From positions 1-64,000 of the forward strand of contig JAFDXI010000048.1 of NCBI GenBank assembly GCA_018268035.1: 64,000 nucleotides of DNA. The letters are read 5' to 3'. Position 1 is the stretch's first letter; each line of letters opens with the position of its first letter. The notes under the pieces were generated by a model. It was not told where the DNA came from. It saw nothing but the letters and a program-made list of their open reading frames with translations, and made no database searches. This DNA comes from Bacteroidota bacterium (GTDB taxonomy: Bacteria; Bacteroidota; Bacteroidia; Chitinophagales; Chitinophagaceae). A program made the translations under genes and the position numbers. Below are positions 46,338 through 55,273 of the stretch, one piece after another.

Positions 46338-47717
46338 TCAGTTTTGTTTTTCTCTTTCCTTCCACATTTGATTAAATGTCTTTGGGCTGAAATCCAATCC
46401 TGCTCTATGTTTCGTCCATCCTTTAAACATGTTGTTGACTACTTTGTTTTTCAAATTTCCATTGGCCATATTCATCATGCGGCGGCTAAGGCTTGCTGCT
46501 TTCCACATTTTCCAGGCTACGCGTTCAGCAACAGCACTATCACCTTCTGCTACTGACTCATACCTGTTTTCCAATAGTAAGACGTGCAGGTTAATCCTTA
46601 CCGGGCACACTTCTGTGCAGTTACCACATAAAGAAGAAGCATAACTTAAGTGGTTCCATGACTTCATGTTTTTCAGGTGGGGTGTAATGATACTTCCGAT
46701 AGGGCCACTGTATGTGGTATCATAACTATGTCCGCCAATATTTTTATAAACAGGACAGGCATTTAAACAAGCACCACACCTGATGCAATACAAGGCTTCC
46801 CGCACTTTGGTATCAGCTAAAATGTTAGTTCGGCCATTGTCTAATAATATCACGTACATTTCTTCAGGGCCATCAATTTCATTGGATTGCCTTGGGCCGG
46901 AAATAATCGTGTTATAAACTGTTAATTGCTGACCGGTTCCGAAAGTAGAAAGCAGGGGTAAAAACAAACTGAGATCTGTTATTGATGGAATTATTTTTTC
47001 AATGCCTGCTACAACGATATGTGTTTTTGGAAATGATGCGCTCAGCCTGCCGTTACCTTCATTTTCTGTAACAGAAATAGAACCTGTTTCTGCAATTAAA
47101 AAGTTAGCGCCGGTAACACCCACTTCTGCTTCTACATATTTTTTGCGTAATTTTTCCCTTGCTACCAATGTCAGTTGTTGAGGTGATAACCCTTCCTGTA
47201 CTCCGAGTTTTTCAGTAAAAAGTTTAGCAATGTCTTCTTTGCTTTTATGCATGGCAGGCGTTACGATATGATAAGGCGGCTCACCATCCAGTTGTTGAAT
47301 GTATTCGCCAAGGTCTGTTTCAATACTCTCAATGCCCTGTTTTTCGAGATAATTATTCAAGTGTATTTCTTCAGTTACCATGCTCTTGCTCTTCACCAGT
47401 GTTTTGCAGTTTTTTGTTTTGCAAATCTGACCGATAGCATCAAGGGCTTCCTGTGTTGTTTCTGCCCAAATCACTTTTGCGCCACGGGCAGTTATATTTT
47501 TTTCAAATCGTTCGAGCATGACATCCAGGTGTTCTATTGCATTCCATTTGGTATTCTTTGCATGTTCACGCACTGCCATGATATTTACAAACTGTGCTTT
47601 GCCTTTTGGCACAGCATCATTGTATTTCTTTATGTTGAAATTGATTTTCCTGCGGTGCTCCATATCGGACGCCCTGATGGTACTCTTTGCTTTAAAAGTG
47701 GCTGCGTTACTATTCAT
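46338..47717 (-). CDS. lutB: LutB-type iron-sulfur protein of L-lactate oxidation
   Basis: A 459-residue protein of the LutB/LldF family. The N-terminal LUD domain includes KSKSMVTEEIHLN and GVTGANFLIAETGSISVTENEGNGRL. Two 4Fe-4S motifs follow: CIRCGACLNACP (Cys311, 314, 317, 321) and CGNCTEVCP (Cys364, 367, 371). With LutA and LutC it makes the soluble lactate dehydrogenase complex. Neither lutA nor lutC is next to it here, which is unusual. It is convergent with the Usp gene. Confidence 0.9.
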   Translation of the reverse strand: MNSNAATFKAKSTIRASDMEHRRKINFNIKKYNDAVPKGKAQFVNIMAVREHAKNTKWNAIEHLDVMLERFEKNITARGAKVIWAETTQEALDAIGQICKTKNCKTLVKSKSMVTEEIHLNNYLEKQGIESIETDLGEYIQQLDGEPPYHIVTPAMHKSKEDIAKLFTEKLGVQEGLSPQQLTLVAREKLRKKYVEAEVGVTGANFLIAETGSISVTENEGNGRLSASFPKTHIVVAGIEKIIPSITDLSLFLPLLSTFGTGQQLTVYNTIISGPRQSNEIDGPEEMYVILLDNGRTNILADTKVREALYCIRCGACLNACPVYKNIGGHSYDTTYSGPIGSIITPHLKNMKSWNHLSYASSLCGNCTEVCPVRINLHVLLLENRYESVAEGDSAVAERVAWKMWKAASLSRRMMNMANGNLKNKVVNNMFKGWTKHRAGLDFSPKTFNQMWKEREKQN

Positions 47718-47849
47718 GTTTTCACACTATGTTTATCATTTCTTATTTAGATATTTTCTTAATGAAATGTATTATTTCATTATGGCCTGTTTGTTTATGT
47801 AGTGGTGCAAATGTATTGTACTGATGGTTTTAAATGTACTGCTATTCAT

Positions 47850-48761
47850 TCAAACATAAAACAGGTTTCTGTTGTCCAGCTTTTTTTCACCGTTGTGCCG
47901 ATAAGCTACAAGTTTTCCGCCTTTGGCAACACTATAATCCAGGCAACAAATATTGCTCCTGTAAAATGATGGTTTACCCCTGAGCCAATAGTGACCAAAG
48001 AATACTATTTTATCATCACTCCGATAGTATTCAGCAGAATTTAATTCTGATATATTTATTGGCAGTACAGGTAAGCTTTCAATATGTTCAACGCTTATAG
48101 ATTGATAATTCATTTCAGAAGGATTTTCCCACCACTTTATCCTGATGTCATTTCTTTTGTTCCCATCTTTATCATGAAAGAAAAAGCCCTGAGGTACTTT
48201 TATTTCTTTGCCCTTTAATGTTTGATCAATCGCATCATATAATGTCGTTCCTTTTTTTACTGATTGATAAATTAGTTCATCAGTCAACCGGTCATTCACC
48301 AAAGTGTTTCTTAAAAAATTAATGTTGTTGAAACCCCAACAGGCATGGACAGCCCTGAAAGTATCTGTTTCAAAATAAAGCGGGAAAGTTTTGAACCATT
48401 CTAAATAATCTTCATATTCTTTCTGACGGTTTTGAAATTGTTTGAGTGTTTCATAATGCTGAATAATATTTTTTATCAGGTGTTTCCTGAGGTGCCCACC
48501 TTCAGTTTCCGGGAAATGAAAACAAAGTGCATTGTATTCATGGTTGCCCATTAATGCAATTGCATTATAATTGTCAACCATTGCTTTAACTATTTCAAGT
48601 GTCTCCCTGATTTTTGGCCCCCTGTCAATTAAGTCGCCCACAAACAAAACTTTCCGTTCGGAATGTGAATAAATCCCATCGTTTTTTATATACCCTAATT
48701 TTCGGAGCAATGCTTCAAGTTCATCTGCGTGACCATGTATATCTCCTAAGATGTCGAACAT
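47850..48761 (-). CDS. Metallophosphoesterase (PrpE/ApaH-like)
   Basis: A 303-residue calcineurin-type phosphoesterase. The metal motifs are FDILGDIHGHADELEALL (DxH), FVGDLIDRGP (GDxxDRG) and MGNHEYNAL (GNHE), then a C-terminal His segment FGHYWLRG. The spacing resembles bis(5'-nucleosyl)-tetraphosphatase/PrpE proteins and PPP-type phosphatases. The natural substrate could be Ap4A-like nucleotides or phosphoproteins. It is monocistronic. Confidence 0.87.
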   Translation of the reverse strand: MFDILGDIHGHADELEALLRKLGYIKNDGIYSHSERKVLFVGDLIDRGPKIRETLEIVKAMVDNYNAIALMGNHEYNALCFHFPETEGGHLRKHLIKNIIQHYETLKQFQNRQKEYEDYLEWFKTFPLYFETDTFRAVHACWGFNNINFLRNTLVNDRLTDELIYQSVKKGTTLYDAIDQTLKGKEIKVPQGFFFHDKDGNKRNDIRIKWWENPSEMNYQSISVEHIESLPVLPINISELNSAEYYRSDDKIVFFGHYWLRGKPSFYRSNICCLDYSVAKGGKLVAYRHNGEKKLDNRNLFYV

Positions 48762-48935
48762 AATTAGTGGTTAGTTTTTATTGTTTATAACGTTTGTGTA
48801 TTGACGAATATCAAAATATAAGAAGCTAATGCACATTCATGTTTTGTGATAATAATTTAATATGATAGTTGAAAATCTATGATACTATGGGAAAGTAGTA
48901 ACATGTAATCGCTAACGCATTAATAAAAACCATAG

Positions 48936-49050
48936 TTATCCGACTAAATATGATAACCCTTTGCTTTTCAAGACCACATACGCCTATGGCTGACTTTGAA
49001 CCATTACTGGAAAAGGGTTTCAGCTATTTTAAACAATTTTAATCGGACAA
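48936..49050 (-). repeat. 115-bp intergenic inverted-repeat element, copy 3 (inverted)
   Basis: Read on the minus strand it starts TTGTCCGATTAAA and ends TTTAGTCGGATAA, aligning without gaps to copies 1 and 2. Degenerate direct repeats (ATTAATAAAAACCAT and ATGAATAAAAATATC) flank it. It lies in the 363-bp gap between the phosphoesterase and DUF3109 genes; the rest of the gap shows nothing else. Confidence 0.85.
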
Positions 49051-49124
49051 CAATGAATAAAAATATCTTTTATAATACAATAATCAACCCTTTTAATTTC
49101 CTGTCAGAACATTTTCTTGTATTA

Positions 49125-49709
49125 TCATTTTGATTCAGCATATTTTGCAGCTGCTTCTAATGCTTCATAAAACGCTTCGCCGTATTTACGAATGATGGAT
49201 TCCTTTAAAAAAACATACACAGGTACTTTCAACTGTTTTCCTAATTTGCAGGCAGCCTTGCATAAATCAGGACGGGGTTCGTAGTTCAGGTATTCAAGGT
49301 CCTCATCTTCTTTACTCTTGCTGATGCGTATCGGGAATAAATGACAACTGATCGGTTTTTTCCAGGTGACCTTTCCTTCATTATATGCTTTTTCAATACC
49401 ACATTTTATTATCCCTTTATCATCCCTAAAGCCATAAGCACACATGGCGCCTTTAATAGTGGGTGTTACCCAACCGAAATCTGCATTGTATAAATATTTT
49501 CCCTGTTGTTCAATTTCTTTTATACCGGCTTCAGTTAAATAGGGTTTTATGGCTTCATAATTTTGAATCAGTTCATCCAGTTCATCTAATTGTAATGGTG
49601 CGCCGGCATCGCCATCATCACAACAACCACCTTTACATTTCGATAAGTCGCATACAAACTGTGCTTCAATAATTTTATCACTGATTAATTTATTATCTAT
49701 CGCTATCAT
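49125..49709 (-). CDS. DUF3109 family Cys-cluster protein
   Basis: A 194-residue protein with the YkgJ-type cysteine signature: FVCDLSKCKGGCC near the start, then CAYGFRDDKGIIKCGIEKAY, KPISCHLFPIRIS and RPDLCKAACKLGK. The spaced Cys residues probably hold a metal or Fe-S site. Function is unknown. A TACATTTG element (49714-49721) ends 4 nt before the ATG, so a near-leaderless mRNA is likely. Confidence 0.85.
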   Translation of the reverse strand: MIAIDNKLISDKIIEAQFVCDLSKCKGGCCDDGDAGAPLQLDELDELIQNYEAIKPYLTEAGIKEIEQQGKYLYNADFGWVTPTIKGAMCAYGFRDDKGIIKCGIEKAYNEGKVTWKKPISCHLFPIRISKSKEDEDLEYLNYEPRPDLCKAACKLGKQLKVPVYVFLKESIIRKYGEAFYEALEAAAKYAESK

Positions 49710-49713
49710 ACAA

Positions 49714-49721
49714 CAAATGTA
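49714..49721 (-). promoter_or_regulatory. Candidate -7 element for the DUF3109 gene
   Basis: TACATTTG (minus strand) matches TAnnTTTG fully and ends 4 nt before the ATG; no convincing -33 element is seen. Confidence 0.45.
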
Positions 49722-49780
49722 AAAACTAAATGTTCAAAATATAAAATTGTTAGTGGGGGATGGTTTGGTTGGCATATCTT

Positions 49781-50416
49781 TTATTTCCACCTGAACGTAG
49801 AGATAATATGCTTCATATCCTGCTCTAAAAATTTGTTTACAGGCCTTAATGAATCTTCATTAGGTGTGGTATAAAAATATAAGGCGCCGCGGATAAAATT
49901 CTTTGTTGAATCTGTCAGAAAAAACTGGCTTGCAGTAGCCACATTTCCTTCCAGATGAAAATAGATGCCATGTACATTGGGCGACACATTCATTAATGAG
50001 TCATCAATAAAATTTGCTTTTACCGTATGTTTATTGGTGAGGTCAAAAGCATCATTCAGCAATTTATCGAGTTTATATTTTTGACCGATTATTTTATAAC
50101 TCAAAAAAATGCGGGCAGAAAACTGAGGGAACTCCACATTGATCCACCAGGGGTTTTCTGCTGCACTGTCAAAGAATGTACTATCCTTTATCACTTTTGC
50201 ATACGTTGGATATTCAAATGAATATGGGTAGCCTGCTTCATTAAAAGACTGATAACTCTTTTTTGGAAAATCAATTTTAAAATAACCAGATGGTTTAGGC
50301 GTATATGCAGAATTACAACTGCAGGTAACCAACAAAACCAATATGATAATACACTTTAAAAAAGACAATGTATGTATTGTTGAAATTTGCCTGTTACAAC
50401 TACGCTTTTTATTCAT
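49781..50416 (-). CDS. gldD: Gliding motility lipoprotein GldD
   Basis: A 211-residue lipoprotein. The preferred start at 50416 gives a signal (CIIILVLLVTCSC) with a lipobox-type Cys; the frame extends upstream to 50494 inside gldE. The body YTPKPSGYFKIDFPKKSYQSFNEAGYPYSFEYPTYAKV is characteristic of GldD, which is needed for gliding and T9SS function in Flavobacteriia. It overlaps the end of gldE by 8 nt. Confidence 0.92.
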   Translation of the reverse strand: MNKKRSCNRQISTIHTLSFLKCIIILVLLVTCSCNSAYTPKPSGYFKIDFPKKSYQSFNEAGYPYSFEYPTYAKVIKDSTFFDSAAENPWWINVEFPQFSARIFLSYKIIGQKYKLDKLLNDAFDLTNKHTVKANFIDDSLMNVSPNVHGIYFHLEGNVATASQFFLTDSTKNFIRGALYFYTTPNEDSLRPVNKFLEQDMKHIISTFRWK

Positions 50417-51752
50417 TACGGGGCTTAATAGTGATTTTAATTTTCTGCAACCTGTTTTTCTGCATTTCCAAAACGATGAACTCAAAATCTCCACTGGTAA
50501 TCACCTGGTTTTGCTGTGGCATTTCACCGGCTATTTCAAGTACCAGCCCGGCGAGTGAATCGCTTTCGCCTTTTACCTGGTCAAAAGTGTCAGAAGGCAA
50601 CTGCATCAGCCTGCACACATCATTAATCATGATACTACCTTCAAAAATAAAATTGTTCTCATCCAGTTTTTTGAATTCTGTGTCGTCCACATCAAATTCA
50701 TCATTGATTTCACCAATCACTTCTTCCATAATGTCTTCCAAAGTAACAATGCCGCTGGTGCCACCAAATTCATCTACTACTACAGCGAAATGAATACGCT
50801 TTGCCTGGAACTCATGCAACAGGTCATCAATCAGTTTATGTTGATGAATAAAATTTACAGGTCTCAATAATTGATGCCAGTCAAAATCATCTGCTTCATG
50901 TATATAAGGCAAAAGGTCTTTCGTATTGAGAATGCCTGTGATCTCGTCAAGATCATTTTTATAAACAGGTATCCTGCTGTAATGGAGGTCTTCAATTTTA
51001 TGCAATAATTCCCTGAAAGATGTATCATACCTGATGCCACACACATCAAGCCGTGTTCGCATGATTTGTTTAACTGTGATGTTGCCAAAATTTACAATAC
51101 CTTTTAAAATATTTTTTTCTTTTTCAGAGGCTGCATTATTGGTGGAGATATCTATAGCGTGATCTAACTCTTCATAATTATAACCACTCTTCGTTTTTTT
51201 AGATAATTTTTTTTCAATTATATCAGAATATTTTACCAGCAGGTTGCCGATGCCATGAAAGATATAATAAGTACCTTCTGCAATCACACCAAAACTCTTG
51301 AGAAAGCGAATGTTGTTTTGACCTGCATATATTTTTGGTATCACTTCGCAAAACAATATCATCACCACAGCAACTATGATAGCTTTGATGATGAGTATCA
51401 GCCAAAAAGCAGGTGGCTGTTTGAAGTGCAGGAGAATATCGAGTAAAAGATTAGATACAATAATGATGGCTATATTGGCAAAGATGTTGGCTATTAACAA
51501 AGAAGAAAGCAGGCCTTTTGGGTCCTGCAGCAGGTCAATAATCCTTTTATAATAAGGCTGGTCTTTTGTTTTCAGCAGGTTGATTTCTTTAAATGTCAGT
51601 GAAAAGAATGCTACTTCAGCACCAGATACGATGAACGAAATCATCATCAGCGCCAATAGTAAAAATACAAGCACAGTGGTAGCTTGTGTATCAATCGAGC
51701 TATGAACCTGTAAAAAAGAAAAATACAACAGGGGATCTTCCAAATTAAACAT
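50409..51752 (-). CDS. gldE: GldE, CNNM/CBS-domain membrane protein of gliding motility
   Basis: A 447-residue membrane protein with a DUF21/CNNM N-terminal domain of about four helices, then two CBS domains (RTRLDVCGIRYDTSFRELLHKI and HSRIPVYKNDLDEITGIL, then VVVDEFGGTSGIVTLEDIMEEVIGEI), and a CorC/HlyC-type C-terminal domain. Homologues resemble Mg2+/Co2+ efflux proteins; in gliding bacteria GldE supports GldD. Genes ssb and mutY lie directly upstream on the same strand, the usual Bacteroidota order. Confidence 0.92.
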   Translation of the reverse strand: MFNLEDPLLYFSFLQVHSSIDTQATTVLVFLLLALMMISFIVSGAEVAFFSLTFKEINLLKTKDQPYYKRIIDLLQDPKGLLSSLLIANIFANIAIIIVSNLLLDILLHFKQPPAFWLILIIKAIIVAVVMILFCEVIPKIYAGQNNIRFLKSFGVIAEGTYYIFHGIGNLLVKYSDIIEKKLSKKTKSGYNYEELDHAIDISTNNAASEKEKNILKGIVNFGNITVKQIMRTRLDVCGIRYDTSFRELLHKIEDLHYSRIPVYKNDLDEITGILNTKDLLPYIHEADDFDWHQLLRPVNFIHQHKLIDDLLHEFQAKRIHFAVVVDEFGGTSGIVTLEDIMEEVIGEINDEFDVDDTEFKKLDENNFIFEGSIMINDVCRLMQLPSDTFDQVKGESDSLAGLVLEIAGEMPQQNQVITSGDFEFIVLEMQKNRLQKIKITIKPRNE

Positions 51753-51813
51753 TTTTGATTAGGACACGCTGCAAATCAACGTAAAAATTTTGATAGCAGG
51801 CACTCAAAAAATC

Positions 51814-52263
51814 TTAGTACGGTAATGGGCCGGAAGAATCATCCTCAGGAGGCGGTACTTCATTACCAAAATCATCAAGGCTTTCGTCTGCCTGAGGCAT
51901 AGATGAATTAAGGCCCGGAGCGCTGCCATCATTTCGTTTATCCAGCATAATCAGGTTGTCAGCTACAATCTCGGTAGCAAACTTTTTATTGCCTTCTCTG
52001 TCTTCCCAACTGCGGGTACGCAAACGGCCTTCCACATATATCAGGCTCCCTTTGTGGAGGTATTTTTGAGCCAGTTCTGCAAGGCCCCTCCATAAAACAA
52101 TAGTATGCCATTCAGTTTGGGACAACAACTTGCCATTTTTGTCTTTATGCGTTTCGGTGGTGGCAAGCGGGAATTTGGCAACACCTATATTTTTATCGAG
52201 GTATTGTACTTCTGGGTCTTTTCCAAGGTTACCGATTAGCATGACTTTGTTTACGCCTCTCAT
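51814..52263 (-). CDS. ssb: Single-stranded DNA-binding protein
   Basis: A 149-residue OB-fold protein starting MRGVNKVMLIGNLGKDPEVQYL, with the DNA-contact segment EWHTIVLWRGLAELAQKYLHKGSLIYVEGRLRTRSWED. The C-terminal tail is acidic but ends GPLPY instead of the usual DDxPF tip, so partner docking may be altered. It lies between mutY and gldE on the same strand. Confidence 0.93.
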   Translation of the reverse strand: MRGVNKVMLIGNLGKDPEVQYLDKNIGVAKFPLATTETHKDKNGKLLSQTEWHTIVLWRGLAELAQKYLHKGSLIYVEGRLRTRSWEDREGNKKFATEIVADNLIMLDKRNDGSAPGLNSSMPQADESLDDFGNEVPPPEDDSSGPLPY

Positions 52264-52356
52264 ATTATTTATATTAATTCGAGCTAAAAATTATAACATA
52301 CCGCAACTAAAGTTATATAAAAGATTTTATCGAAATGCAGATAAAATTATAAAATC

Positions 52357-53430
52357 TCAATGTTTAAGATTTGCAGCGCTTAAAAATTGATGGATTAACC
52401 TTGGGAAGGCTTTTGTTTTTATTTCAATCGGGCCCAGCCATGCTCCGGATGTATTGTTGAGTGATAAAGGCTTTTTTTTCAAATCAACTTTGATAAAATA
52501 TCCATGAATGATTCGATGCGTTAACACCTGTTTTTGTGCTATAGTAAGGCTGAGTTTTTTGTATTCACTGATGTTTATTTTTTGTTGCAGCCATTGTTTT
52601 ATTTTTTTTTCGTTCCATGCAGGGTCAGAACTTGTCTCTTCCAGGTAAAATTCATACAAATGTTGCCAAATGTCTTTACCTCTTCGTTGTTGCACATAGA
52701 TTTTTTTGTTGAAGGTGAAAATAAAATAACTGAACCATCTTTCTCTTTTAATAATCGCTTTCTCTTTTACAGGATAAAAAGCCGCCTTGTTGGAAATATA
52801 TGCTGTGCAGTGTTTGTTGAGCGGACAATGTGAACAAAGCGGAATTGGTTTACACACTGTGGCTCCAAAATCCATGATGGATTGATTGTAGTCGCCTGGT
52901 TGTTTTTTATCAAGGCAAAGTTGAGCAAGCTTGATAAAATATTTTTTCCCTTCATTGCTATCAACAGGGATACTTACACCAAAAAACCTGGATAAGACAC
53001 GCTGTACATTACCATCCAACACTGCATAAGGCAGATTGAAACAAAATGAAGCAATAGCGCTTGCAGTATATGCACCAACACCTTTTAAATTTAAAATGGA
53101 ATCGTAATCAGATGGAAAAATACCGTGGTAATTATGGGAAATATTTCTTGCTGTCTGCATCAAATTTTTACAACGGGTATAATAGCCAAGCCCTTCCCAT
53201 ATTTTAAAAACATCTTCATCATCTGCTTTTGCTAAATGATTTATGGTAGGATAATGTTGTATAAATTTCTCATAATAACTCCATCCCTGATCCACTCTTG
53301 TTTGTTGTAAAATTATTTCACTGAGCCACACTTTATATGGGTCTTTCACACCTTTCCAGGGCATAGCTCTCGTGTTTTCATCCTTATGCCAGGCCATCAG
53401 CAGTTTTCGAAAAATATTTTCCTGTTTCAT
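52357..53430 (-). CDS. mutY: Adenine DNA glycosylase MutY
   Basis: A 357-residue glycosylase that removes A paired with 8-oxoG. The helix-hairpin-helix segment (LKGVGAYTASAIASFCFNLPYAVLDGNVQRVLSR) with catalytic Asp, the opening MPWKGVKDPYKVWLSEIILQQTRV, and a C-terminal NUDIX-like recognition domain are present. The Fe-S loop reads C-X5-C-X2-C-X5-C (CKPIPLCSHCPLNKHC); in known MutY proteins the first interval is six residues. The cluster is probably still assembled, but the loop is one residue short. Confidence 0.93.
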   Translation of the reverse strand: MKQENIFRKLLMAWHKDENTRAMPWKGVKDPYKVWLSEIILQQTRVDQGWSYYEKFIQHYPTINHLAKADDEDVFKIWEGLGYYTRCKNLMQTARNISHNYHGIFPSDYDSILNLKGVGAYTASAIASFCFNLPYAVLDGNVQRVLSRFFGVSIPVDSNEGKKYFIKLAQLCLDKKQPGDYNQSIMDFGATVCKPIPLCSHCPLNKHCTAYISNKAAFYPVKEKAIIKRERWFSYFIFTFNKKIYVQQRRGKDIWQHLYEFYLEETSSDPAWNEKKIKQWLQQKINISEYKKLSLTIAQKQVLTHRIIHGYFIKVDLKKKPLSLNNTSGAWLGPIEIKTKAFPRLIHQFLSAANLKH

Positions 53431-53434
53431 TGTT

Positions 53435-54190
53435 TCAGGATGCGGGGGCAGTGTTTTTTGCGAAAGGTGTTTTTATGTCATGGAAGAAAAGAAATGTCCA
53501 GCCTTCCTGCCTGCCTTCTTGCCACCATTGTTGCCTGAGCTCCATTGCCAGTTTTCCATTAAAATCATATTTGGCAACAAACTTGTGTTTCATTTGATGT
53601 AATTGCGGCGCATCATCAGCACCAAATAATATAGTTTCATTATTTTCCTTTATCCAGAAAACCTGGTGATGAGGGCTGTGTGCCCCGGTAATTTTATAAT
53701 GGATATAACCATCAATAGTACCTTCTGTATCTTCTAAAAAAACAACCTGAGTATTACTTTCAAGCACTGAAATTTCTTCTGTCATAAATGAAGGGAATCC
53801 GGTATCTATTGCAAAGTCGTATTCTGATTGCTGAACATAATAAATTGCATTAGGCATTGAAAGATGATAACGCCCAAGCCTGTCTTTATAACTTACACCA
53901 CCTGCATGGTCTTTGTGTAAATGAGATAATAAAACTTTAGTAACATCGCCGGGCTGAATATTGTGTGCTTTCAGATTTTTATGCAATTGCATTTCATTGC
54001 CCTGCATAAAACCAAGGCCGGTGTCAAGCAGTAAAATATCTTTGCTGGTGATAATTAAAAATGGTTGCACTTCTACCAGTAAACTACCACTATGACGTTG
54101 TTGTAATTCATCTTTTCCAACTTCAAATGGTATAAAAACTTTTGTTTTATCAATGGTAAAAGCACCTTCGCTTAGAGGTATAATCTGCAT
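53435..54190 (-). CDS. MBL-fold metallohydrolase
   Basis: A 251-residue metallo-beta-lactamase-fold hydrolase with the metal motif VLLSHLHKDHAGGV, a substrate strand LLLDTGLGF, and a late TGAHSPHHQVFWIKE plus LFGADDAPQLHQMKHK. It looks like the lactonase/quorum-quenching-like group but carries no specific signature. It lies 4 nt upstream of mutY on the same strand, so the two may be co-transcribed. Confidence 0.85.
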   Translation of the reverse strand: MQIIPLSEGAFTIDKTKVFIPFEVGKDELQQRHSGSLLVEVQPFLIITSKDILLLDTGLGFMQGNEMQLHKNLKAHNIQPGDVTKVLLSHLHKDHAGGVSYKDRLGRYHLSMPNAIYYVQQSEYDFAIDTGFPSFMTEEISVLESNTQVVFLEDTEGTIDGYIHYKITGAHSPHHQVFWIKENNETILFGADDAPQLHQMKHKFVAKYDFNGKLAMELRQQWWQEGRQEGWTFLFFHDIKTPFAKNTAPAS

Positions 54191-54386
54191 GGATGCAAAT
54201 TAAATGATAATGCGAGTTTTTAATTGGTGAAGCTCTTGGAAATAAATAAAAAATTTATAGTTTAAGACCAATAGCTTTAAAAAATTCCTTATTGCAAGTA
54301 TTGATTGTAATCTGCAACAGCTAAAATTAAGTGTGAAACCTTGAAAATTAAAAACCCATAGAAAGAAAATTTAACCGAGGCTCATT

Positions 54387-55028
54387 TTAGTTTTTATGGA
54401 AATAATAGTTGTTGATGCCATTTGTTTTTTCCAGATAGGTATAACCATCATTTTTTACAATGCTCGTATCTGTATTGGTGTATTTCGTAAATACCAGCGT
54501 GTTGCCATCAATTTTAAAGTGCATACCATAAGGCTGGTATGTTGAATCTGTTGACAGGAAACCACCATGAGGTAAATACACAGAGTCTGAACTGATTATT
54601 TGATAGTCAGACAAATTGGTGGATGGGGGCAGATATAATGCATATTGTGTTGTATCGCTACTTGTCAATACTCCATTCTGATATTGATCAACAAATGTAT
54701 TTCCAGTTGCGCTATAAGTGCAACCTACCAGGTTGAATAATGAATCATCTATATCAAGGTTGCCAAAATTGCCAAGTGTAATATAATTTAAATTTGAAAT
54801 AGTGAGATAATCAACACTGTTGATTGAAACTTCAGAACTGTTTTGAGACTGGTTGCTCAGCGAATCAAAAACCCAGGTGCCTTTTAATACATTTGGAGAA
54901 TCTTTACTTCCAGTGCCAGAGCTATCACCCGGATTATTTTCATTGGCTAAATAATCATTGATTTCTTTCTGGCAGGAAAAAAGACAAACCCCTGTAAAGA
55001 CCAATAATATGGTACAAATTCTTTTCAT
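54387..55028 (-). CDS. Lipoprotein of unknown function
   Basis: A 213-residue predicted lipoprotein: signal MKRICTILLVFTGVCLFSC with lipobox Leu-Phe-Ser-Cys19, then a Ser/Gly/Asn-rich linker. The body contains WVFDSLSNQSQNSSEVSINS and MHFKIDGNTLVFTKYTNTDTS, typical of small beta-rich lipocalin-like lipoproteins of Bacteroidota. No specific family is recognised. It stands alone. Confidence 0.7.
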   Translation of the reverse strand: MKRICTILLVFTGVCLFSCQKEINDYLANENNPGDSSGTGSKDSPNVLKGTWVFDSLSNQSQNSSEVSINSVDYLTISNLNYITLGNFGNLDIDDSLFNLVGCTYSATGNTFVDQYQNGVLTSSDTTQYALYLPPSTNLSDYQIISSDSVYLPHGGFLSTDSTYQPYGMHFKIDGNTLVFTKYTNTDTSIVKNDGYTYLEKTNGINNYYFHKN

Positions 55029-55273
55029 CTGAAAATTTTAAAGCGCTTTGCCGGCTTGAATATTGATCAATGATACTTTCTTCATGTAATGCCTGCAAAA
55101 ATAAAAGTCTTTTATAAAACGATAAACCGGTACAAATATTTGAGGGATGTGTGTATTTTTATTTTCAAATAAGTTTCTATAATCATATTTATTAACTTTT
55201 ATATTAAAAATACCTTTCTAAGTTTATTGAAATTTTAAAACATTACATTTTAAAACCTATAAAAACATAAACA

